A stretch of 18,956 nt of DNA from Acetobacteraceae bacterium. GTDB taxonomy: Bacteria > Pseudomonadota > Alphaproteobacteria > Acetobacterales > Acetobacteraceae. The notes under the pieces were generated by a model that did not search any database, was not told the origin of the DNA, and saw only the letters and a program-made list of their open reading frames with translations. The DNA is taken from assembly GCA_003506895.1 (NCBI GenBank), contig DNXO01000104.1, forward strand, positions 1 to 18,956, read 5' to 3'. Every line of letters starts with the position of its first letter. Position 1 is the stretch's first letter. Shown here piece by piece: positions 14,213 through 18,956 of the stretch. A program made the translations under genes and the position numbers.

Positions 14213-14893
14213 CGCGCCGGGCCTCCCTAGTTAGACGCCCGCCTTTCAAGGCGACGGGCGTAGTTGACGAAACGGTCGAACGAACCAGCGACCAAACGAT
14301 TGCCAGAACGCTTGACGTCGTTGCGTAACCACAGAGGGCCAGAGGCACGTGCGTTGCTGCGTGAGGGGCGACATAGGACCCCCCACCCCCCCATGCAATA
14401 GCAAATTTGCGTGCGGGGATAAAAACTGGATGGGCGGGGCGGACGGTTGGGAGCGGTTTGGCAATCGCCGGCGTCGAGGAGTGGAAAGACCTTGAAACCC
14501 GCCCTTCTGGCCTAGGCATATGCCATGAAGATTTTGTTACCAAACGTCCGATATATCAACAAGTTAGTGTCAACGGTCTGGAGGTCGCGTGGTTTCGAAC
14601 GTCACCGTGCGCCTCTTGATTAGGGAGGAGTTAAACGCGCGGCCAAAAGAAGTGGCAGGCCTTCACTCATACGTTGGTAGGTTCGAATCGCTGCGATCTG
14701 TCGGTCACAGGCCGTTGTTCAGCTTTGCATCCTCGCATTCAACCGGTGGCTGGCCCAGATGCAGGACGGGCTCATCAATCCCGTTGACCCCAGCATCATC
14801 CATGACCACTGTGGTCGTAATGACCCCGTTGGCGCAGGTTGAAACTGCTTCTACGCTGGACCGCGACAGGGCGCCCCCTGATCGGACACTGAT
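14213..14893. other. Gene-poor junction between housekeeping and surface regions
   Basis: This 681-bp stretch has no convincing gene. The left end is the decarboxylase leader. It contains a C6-A-C7 tract (14379-14392) and the perfect palindrome GCAAATTTGC (14401-14410). A 32-codon frame at 14525-14623 begins MKILLPNVRY but has no ribosome binding site. At 14680-14689 GGTTCGAATC resembles a tRNA T-arm, without a foldable tRNA around it. Base composition is patchy. It reads like accumulated debris at the edge of an acquired segment. Confidence 0.5.
14235..14261 (-). promoter_or_regulatory. Hairpin in the leader of the decarboxylase gene
   Basis: ACGCCCG (14235-14241) and CGGGCGT (14255-14261) form a perfect 7-bp stem. 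Inside, CCT and AGG can extend it around a tetraloop, with a 3-nt bulge. In the minus-strand transcript it lies 22 nt upstream of the start, immediately before GGGAGG. It could influence translation or be a terminator for transcripts entering from the right. Confidence 0.35.
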
Positions 14894-15598
14894 ATGTCTG
14901 GGAACCGAGTGACCAAGATCGTCTGTATCCTCGGGATGCATCGCAGCGGGACGAGTTGTCTCGCGGGCAGCCTTCAGGAAGCCGGACTGCACCTTGGCGA
15001 GGTCAACACGGCTGCGGCCCACAACATGAAGGGCAATCGCGAGAGCCGCCGCATCTGGGAATTGCACGATGCAGTACTAGAGCACAGTGGCGGACGTTGG
15101 TCCGAACCTCCTGAGCGAGTGTATTGGACCGATGCACACCGAGCAGAGCGGGATGCCATCATCCGGTCCTATGGGGATAGGCCGGTTTGGGGGTTCAAAG
15201 ATCCCCGCGCCCTCCTGATGCTTGACTTTTGGCGCGAAGCGATTGCGGATATCCGGTTCGTGGGGACGGTTCGTCACCCCTGGCTCGTCGCGGAATCGCT
15301 GGTTCGACGTGAAGGCAGGCAGTTGGATTATTGGCTCGGCATTTGGGCGCATTACAACGAGCGACTCCTCGCACAGCACGATGCCGATCCTTTTCCCGTT
15401 CTGCGCTTCGACATCGGGGAGGAGGTCTATCGCCGCTCCCTTGCGGTCGTCATTGATGGTTTGGGGCTACAAGCGCCGGCCCATATGGCGTTCTTCCATC
15501 CCGAACTCCGCCATCATGCGATGCCGTCCGAACAGCCGCTCCCTGAGCGATTAGGCCGCCTCTATCGCTCCCTTTGTTCTATCGCCCTGGACATATAG
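14894..15598 (+). CDS. Sulfotransferase family protein
   Basis: This is a 234-residue P-loop protein of the PAPS-dependent sulfotransferase fold. The 5'-phosphosulfate loop is GMHRSGTS (residues 14-21), followed by LAGSLQEAGLHLG. A conserved FKDPRALLML stands at 101-110, and the 3'-phosphate-binding VGTVRHPWLVAESLV at ~123 has Arg 127 in the expected position and no later conserved Ser. The C-terminal part is shorter than in carbohydrate sulfotransferases. It may sulfate a glycan or lipid, or be a non-sulfating family member. The start at 14894 lacks a clear ribosome binding site. A second, only distantly similar sulfotransferase lies 188 bp downstream. Confidence 0.82.
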   Translation: MSGNRVTKIVCILGMHRSGTSCLAGSLQEAGLHLGEVNTAAAHNMKGNRESRRIWELHDAVLEHSGGRWSEPPERVYWTDAHRAERDAIIRSYGDRPVWGFKDPRALLMLDFWREAIADIRFVGTVRHPWLVAESLVRREGRQLDYWLGIWAHYNERLLAQHDADPFPVLRFDIGEEVYRRSLAVVIDGLGLQAPAHMAFFHPELRHHAMPSEQPLPERLGRLYRSLCSIALDI

Positions 15599-15667
15599 GC
15601 CGACCTGCGCGTCGACGGTTGAACGAACTCGGCGGTGTCGGCGGAGGCCCACGCTAGCGTTCAAACG

Positions 15668-15790
15668 ATGGTTTTGGATATCATGTTTCTTATGACACCT
15701 TTCTTTAGGCAAGATCTTGGGGGAATTGAGTTGGCTTCTCTTGAATACAGCTTCGTGGGCCTGCTCCCGCCGCGGCTCAAGCCCGAATGA
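15668..15790 (+). pseudogene. N-terminal remnant resembling a GT4 glycosyltransferase
   Basis: The 40-codon frame begins MVLDIMFLMTPFFRQDLGG and continues IELASLEYSF. It resembles the first strand and loop of GT4-type glycosyltransferases (typically a hydrophobic strand, then TPYFPPDLGGIE). The frame stops after 40 codons, where a full enzyme has about 370. Its TGA overlaps the next ATG (ATGATGG). The base composition is more AT-rich than in the flanking genes. The reading as a truncated gene is inference; a small coupled ORF with chance similarity is the alternative. Confidence 0.35.
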
Positions 15791-16572
15791 TGGACCGATC
15801 CGTCTCGATATTCATCTGCGGCGTCCAGAAAGGAGGCACGACAACCCTTGATGCGTATTTCCGCGAGCACCCTGACTTGTCCGCGCCTATTCGCAAGGAA
15901 CTGCATTTCTTCGACAACGAAGCGCAAGATTGGTTGAATCCGGACTACGGCTTGCTTGAGGCCGGCTTCGCGGGTCACGATGATAGACTGCGCTACGACG
16001 CCACACCGATCTATTGTTTCTGGCCGCCGTCGCTTGCCCGTATCCGCGCCTACAACCCGGCAGCGAAGCTGATTTTTTTATTCCGAGATCCGTCCGATCG
16101 AGCCTGGTCGCAGTGGTGCCACGAGTACGCCAGAGGGGCAGAGACGCTTACTTTTGCCCAGGCGATCCGAGAAGGCCGGAGTCGTATGGATGGCCTGGAA
16201 CCGCTTGCGCCAGAGCGGCGGGTCTATACCTATATCGAGCGTGGGCTCTACGAGAAGCAGGCCCGGCGGGTGCTGTCACTTTTCCCCCGCGACCAATCGT
16301 TGTTTCTCCGCTCGCAGGACCTGTGGGACAACCATGTCGGCACGCTCGCCCGGATCGCGGCCTTCCTGGAAATCGCGCCGTTTCCTCAGACTGCCCCGAA
16401 GCACGCCAATCCGCGCTCGGCAACCCTCCGGGCTCTCCGTCCCACTGACGCCGATCGCGCTCTCGTTGTGGATCTGACCCGAGACGATGCACGGGCGTTT
16501 TCCGCGCTCACTGGCCTGGACGTATCTGATTGGCAGGTGATGCGGGACGTCGCTCCGAAGGGTGCCAACTGA
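15787..16572 (+). CDS. Sulfotransferase domain protein (heparan/NDST-like)
   Basis: This 261-residue protein is of the PF00685-type sulfotransferase fold, which moves sulfate from PAPS to a hydroxyl or amine, probably on a polysaccharide. The PAPS loop is GVQKGGTTTL (12-21) with the catalytic-type Lys 15. KELHFFD (37-43) and the 3'-phosphate motif FLFRDPSDRAWSQW (from 98, Arg 100 and Ser 103/108) follow the heparan-sulfate N-/3-O-sulfotransferase pattern. YIERGLYEKQARRVLSLFP, then FLRSQDLWDN and AFLEI, complete the fold. The second of two adjacent ATGs (15790) may be used. It ends 13 bp from a convergent glycosyltransferase gene. Confidence 0.9.
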   Translation: MMDRSVSIFICGVQKGGTTTLDAYFREHPDLSAPIRKELHFFDNEAQDWLNPDYGLLEAGFAGHDDRLRYDATPIYCFWPPSLARIRAYNPAAKLIFLFRDPSDRAWSQWCHEYARGAETLTFAQAIREGRSRMDGLEPLAPERRVYTYIERGLYEKQARRVLSLFPRDQSLFLRSQDLWDNHVGTLARIAAFLEIAPFPQTAPKHANPRSATLRALRPTDADRALVVDLTRDDARAFSALTGLDVSDWQVMRDVAPKGAN

Positions 16573-16585
16573 ACGAAATTCCCGC

Positions 16586-17665
16586 TCAGACGGCCGGACG
16601 GCCATGTTCTTCCGTCCCAGGAAAAACTGGCGACGCGGACTGGAACCGCAAGCCCATTACGTCCAGTAATTGCATTTTCTCGAGATCATCCTTCGGCGAG
16701 TTAGGATGGCAGACCACCATGTCCCGCACCGGGGTTGAAACGAATGCGTGCCGCCAGAACTTATCATGTGGAAGCGCCAACAGCTGAAGTCCGCTAGTTT
16801 TGAGATCACCCCTTATTGGAGCGTTCGCACACCTGGCAAATGCGGTTTCCAGTGCGCTTCTATCATTCTGCCTGGAGGGAAGCGTCCAATCGGGGTGTTC
16901 ACAGTGCCAATGCGGATCTTCATCAAGCAAGGCAAGATTCAATACGACTTGGTCGTCGAACAAGATTCGATTCTCTTGAACGCAACGCTCCAGAAACGCT
17001 GTCGTTTTTACACCACCTCGGAAGGCGTTGAAGCCTCCGCATGCCGCGAAACCCCATTGGGATGCGATCGCGGGCGGATGATAGACAATCCTTTGGAACG
17101 CGACGTCCGCGTCGCGCAGATAAGGCACCGGATCACGCAGCCAGACTGCGTCAGCGTCAGACATTACGACATCATATCCGGTCTTTACCAGAAAATGCGT
17201 GACCGGAAATTTGAAGGCGCTTACAGCGAGTCCCTTAGCAGAAAATCCCGTTGAACTGACGAAAGATGTGTCGAACTCACTCTCGTCGATGATGGCCCCC
17301 ACATTGGGGACGCCACGTTCGTCAAGAATTTCACAAGTGACCCTGTCTCCTGCGATGATGATGAAATTCTTCAAACCAAGCCTTTGCATCGCACAGATCC
17401 AGTTTAGGCCGGTCTGCAGGTATTCCCTGGAGATAATAGCAAAACTGAGCTGGTTTCCGCGGTTGATCGCCGCGGCCACGTCCGCGAGTTTGTTGATATC
17501 CATCACGGCGCTTAGATCTCGCAGCGGCCGGACGGCCAGCGCGAGCAAAGACGGCCAAGTATAAAGAGCGGTCAGTTCCCTACGAATACGATCTTTGTAT
17601 TGGCCGGGCTGCGCCAATTGCGACTCAGCGACAGAGCCGCCGCAGGCGACTTGCTCGGACTGCAT
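16586..17665 (-). CDS. Nucleotide-diphospho-sugar transferase family glycosyltransferase
   Basis: This is a 359-residue GT-A-type glycosyltransferase resembling PF03407. The domain begins with NQLSFAIISREYLQTGLNWI and CAMQRLGLKNFIIIAGD, followed by the nucleotide-sugar/metal DxD motif in VVMSDADAVWLRDP (Asp 170, Asp 172). FAACGGFNAFRGG, DDQVVLN and a late HPDWTLPS segment complete the family pattern. I took ATG 17665; an in-frame TTG at 17746 and ATG 17503 are alternatives, none with a strong ribosome binding site. No signal peptide or membrane segment is clear. The donor and acceptor are unknown. The neighbouring sulfotransferases suggest a shared surface glycan. Confidence 0.85.
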   Translation of the reverse strand: MQSEQVACGGSVAESQLAQPGQYKDRIRRELTALYTWPSLLALAVRPLRDLSAVMDINKLADVAAAINRGNQLSFAIISREYLQTGLNWICAMQRLGLKNFIIIAGDRVTCEILDERGVPNVGAIIDESEFDTSFVSSTGFSAKGLAVSAFKFPVTHFLVKTGYDVVMSDADAVWLRDPVPYLRDADVAFQRIVYHPPAIASQWGFAACGGFNAFRGGVKTTAFLERCVQENRILFDDQVVLNLALLDEDPHWHCEHPDWTLPSRQNDRSALETAFARCANAPIRGDLKTSGLQLLALPHDKFWRHAFVSTPVRDMVVCHPNSPKDDLEKMQLLDVMGLRFQSASPVFPGTEEHGRPAV

Positions 17666-17861
17666 TTGGTCGGAACCTACAAGCTCGGGTGGGTCAGGTG
17701 GCGTGTGGCGCCTTTTTGTATAGTGAGCCGTCCCTAGACCGGTCAATCATTTCTTGGGTCCAGCATAGGCCGATTGGTGATGGCTCGGTACGAGGTGCGC
17801 CGTCTCGCGCGAAGCGACCGGTTCTTCGGCAAGACAAGCTTGCCACCAAAAAAGGAGAACA

Positions 17862-17885
17862 GCCACCGTGGATTACCACGGCGGC
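17862..17885. terminator. Hairpin downstream of the PEP-CTERM gene, distal copy
   Basis: CCGTGG (17866-17871) and CCACGG (17876-17881) form a perfect stem around ATTA, extended by GCC/GGC outside. In minus-strand transcription a T6 run follows about 12 nt later, which is too far for a classical terminator. Part of this stretch could also encode a GTG-started 24-codon peptide on the plus strand behind AAGGAG, which I do not support as a gene. Confidence 0.3.
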
Positions 17886-17900
17886 TGTCATAAATTCGTC

Positions 17901-17950
17901 CCGGCCGATCGCGCTGCGCCGCGTCTAAGGCGCAGCCTAAATTAGGCCGG
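17901..17950. terminator. Nested stems after the PEP-CTERM gene
   Basis: An inner perfect stem GCTGCGCC/GGCGCAGC (17913-17920, 17929-17936) lies inside an outer stem CCGGCC/GGCCGG (17901-17906, 17945-17950). The structure begins 4 nt beyond the stop codon of the minus-strand gene. No T run follows, so termination may need Rho or the structure may only protect the 3' end. Confidence 0.5.
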
Positions 17951-17953
17951 CGA

Positions 17954-18724
17954 CTACTTGTTCCGACGATAGCGCTTAAACCCTAGTCCGACGAGACCAA
18001 CGCCGAGCATCGTCAGGCTCGCCGGTTCGGGGGTGGGGACCGTCGCGTTGACCGTCATCATAAAGATTTCATCGTTGGGCGACGGATTGCTGGGATTGGT
18101 GCTGTGATTGCTCACGCCGCCAATGATGCTTGTGTTGGCGAAGTTCGTGCCGGATGTGTACCAACCGCCCGTGGGAACGCCGGTCGTGCCCGTCGCGGTG
18201 GCGAGGATTTCCCCCCACTTCGCCACACTGGCCGTCGGATTGATGTCGCCGTAGTAGTTATTCGGGTCACTTGCACTGGTCAACTCGATCCACCACGTCC
18301 CCGCCCCAATGGTAATGTTGGTGGATAGCGTGATGTCGTTGGCAACATTGCCGCCAAGCAGAGAGGAGTCCGAAATGCTACCAAGCAGGGTGGGGCTGTT
18401 CAGCTTGACGCCAGTGGCTGAGGGTAGGCTGGTCGGTCCGGTGCCTGTGCCTTGGACTAGGTAGACCAACACCGACCCCGTATCGCTTTGATGGGTGCTC
18501 GAAGTCCCGCCGGGCACGTATAGCGCAACTTGCACGGAATTAATCGTTTCCACGTACGACGTAGTGAAATCACTTCCGAGAGGTGCATGAAAACCCGAGG
18601 ACGTCGTCAGCAGGTTGGTATTGGCTGCTGTCTGGCCCGTAATGGTGTCATAAACGACTGAGGCATTGGCCGACCCAGCCGCTAACAGCGCCGCCAGTCC
18701 AATGATCGTTCCGTGAACTTTCAT
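17954..18724 (-). CDS. PEP-CTERM sorting domain surface protein
   Basis: This is a 256-residue exported protein. The signal peptide MKVHGTIIGLAALLAAGSANA is followed by a Ser/Thr/Asn/Gly-rich, cysteine-free beta-type ectodomain that recalls the choice-of-anchor PEP-CTERM families. The C-terminus has the sorting signal: a VPTPEPAS motif, the hydrophobic segment LTMLGVGLVGLGF and the basic tail KRYRRNK. An exosortase (EpsH-like) would cleave it during export and anchor or release the protein together with exopolysaccharide. ATG 18724 is preferred over 18727 because AAGGGA is then better spaced. A near-consensus sigma-54 promoter lies about 50 bp upstream. No exosortase gene is in the window. 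Confidence 0.93.
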   Translation of the reverse strand: MKVHGTIIGLAALLAAGSANASVVYDTITGQTAANTNLLTTSSGFHAPLGSDFTTSYVETINSVQVALYVPGGTSSTHQSDTGSVLVYLVQGTGTGPTSLPSATGVKLNSPTLLGSISDSSLLGGNVANDITLSTNITIGAGTWWIELTSASDPNNYYGDINPTASVAKWGEILATATGTTGVPTGGWYTSGTNFANTSIIGGVSNHSTNPSNPSPNDEIFMMTVNATVPTPEPASLTMLGVGLVGLGFKRYRRNK

Positions 18725-18771
18725 CATGCAATCCCTTAATCGAACCAAATTAGCCTATTGCTGCTGTTTGA

Positions 18772-18787
18772 AGCAAACCCTGTGCCA
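18772..18787 (-). promoter_or_regulatory. Sigma-54 promoter for the PEP-CTERM gene
   Basis: Read on the minus strand this is TGGCACAGGGTTTGCT, which fits the sigma-54 consensus TGGCACG-N4-TTGCW at every conserved position except the seventh (A for G). The GG and GC doublets have the required spacing. Transcription would start near 18760, giving a ~35-nt leader with AAGGGA before the ATG. PEP-CTERM genes in several lineages are under sigma-54 control through the PrsK/PrsR pair, which supports the call. Confidence 0.85.
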
Positions 18788-18840
18788 TGCAGGAAAATGG
18801 CTTTATTTCAATGCATTGGGGGGATGCAAAAACGATCTGA

Positions 18841-18867
18841 CGTCGGGGGGTGTAAAATTTTCCGACG
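18841..18867. promoter_or_regulatory. Inverted repeat upstream of the sigma-54 promoter, candidate enhancer site
   Basis: CGTCGG (18841-18846) and CCGACG (18862-18867) are exact reverse complements flanking an AT-rich centre (AAAATTTT). They lie about 55-80 bp upstream of the -24 element. Sigma-54 promoters need an activator bound upstream at an inverted repeat, so this is the best candidate in view. Confidence 0.35.
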
Positions 18868-18887
18868 GTCCGCCGCTGTCAGCAAAG

Positions 18888-18956
18888 ATGGCAGTCCCTA
18901 TTCCCATGTCCTTACGTTCGGTGTTGGAGACGTTATCGGCTTTAGTACCGCCGGCC
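18888..18956 (+). CDS. Possible start of a further gene, cut by the window edge
   Basis: An ATG at 18888 opens 23 codons (MAVPIPMSLRSVLETLSALV...) that stay open to the end. A second ATG at 18906 is possible. There is no clear ribosome binding site and the fragment is too short to identify. It would be divergent from the PEP-CTERM gene. Confidence 0.2.
   Translation, partial: MAVPIPMSLRSVLETLSALVPPA

Noticed and set aside
14525..14623. 32-codon ORF beginning MKILLPNVRY
   Set aside because: It has no ribosome binding site, no recognisable family and too little length; kept only as part of the gene-poor region description.
14640..14700. Possible tRNA (CACTCATA anticodon-like loop and GGTTCGAATC T-arm)
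   Set aside because: The distance from the would-be anticodon to the T-loop is about 6 nt too short, the T-stem does not pair, and there is no acceptor or D-arm.
14705..15067. 120-codon minus-strand ORF overlapping the first sulfotransferase
   Set aside because: It is largely antisense to a gene with clear motifs, and its product has no recognisable domain.
17868..17942. GTG-started 24-codon ORF behind AAGGAG
   Set aside because: The sequence coincides with two hairpins after the PEP-CTERM gene, and the peptide is short and featureless; palindromes explain the region better.
17666..17953. Second sigma-54 promoter searched for before the glycosyltransferase
   Set aside because: The nearest candidate has GCAA and TGCCA spaced 8 nt apart instead of 6, so it does not fit the -12/-24 rule.

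Overview
The window is high-GC DNA from an alphaproteobacterium, most plausibly the Acetobacteraceae or a near relative in the Rhodospirillales. This rests on gene orders (rpmI-rplT-pheS, accB-accC, pepA-holC, thiS-thiG), on the protein style, and on palindromic intergenic repeats of the kind that give MAGTRPAMT-like or VPTKVGIHA-like peptides when translated. The placement is inference; there is no rRNA or tRNA to anchor it.

Positions 1-13081 are mostly housekeeping. On the minus strand rpmI, rplT and pheS form a translation cluster with a hairpin in the rpmI leader and an attenuator-like pair of hairpins between rplT and pheS. pheT does not follow within the window; an interspersed palindrome and an unrecognised open frame do. 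Next come an M20 amidohydrolase, a MarR regulator behind an inverted repeat, and an RraA-like protein (all plus). A compound repeat (three abutting hairpins plus five 8-bp tandem units) precedes the minus-strand pair pepA-holC. tsaC/sua5 follows on the plus strand.

Positions 8105-9542 look like a small prophage-type control module: an XRE repressor-like gene divergent from a GcrA/AsnC-like HTH gene and a gene resembling DUF6362. Each side of the divergent promoter region carries the same bipartite motif, GTCAT-N5-CTAACTA, a candidate operator. Behind it lies a minus-strand accB-accC-cupin operon with overlapping cistrons, then divergent thiS-thiG, closed by a strong terminator shared with a convergent type III PLP-dependent ornithine/lysine decarboxylase.

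Positions 14213-18956 change character: looser gene packing, gene remnants and cell-surface functions. They contain two different sulfotransferase-like genes, a 40-codon remnant resembling the N-terminus of a GT4 glycosyltransferase, a DxD glycosyltransferase, and a PEP-CTERM surface protein whose gene has a near-perfect sigma-54 promoter (TGGCAC-N5-TTGCT). This fits an exopolysaccharide/exosortase-type surface locus that has been acquired or is being remodelled.

The signals most worth following are the shared operator of the phage-like module, the sigma-54 promoter of the PEP-CTERM gene, and the compound hairpin/tandem repeat. I found no CRISPR array, intact insertion sequence, tRNA or rRNA.
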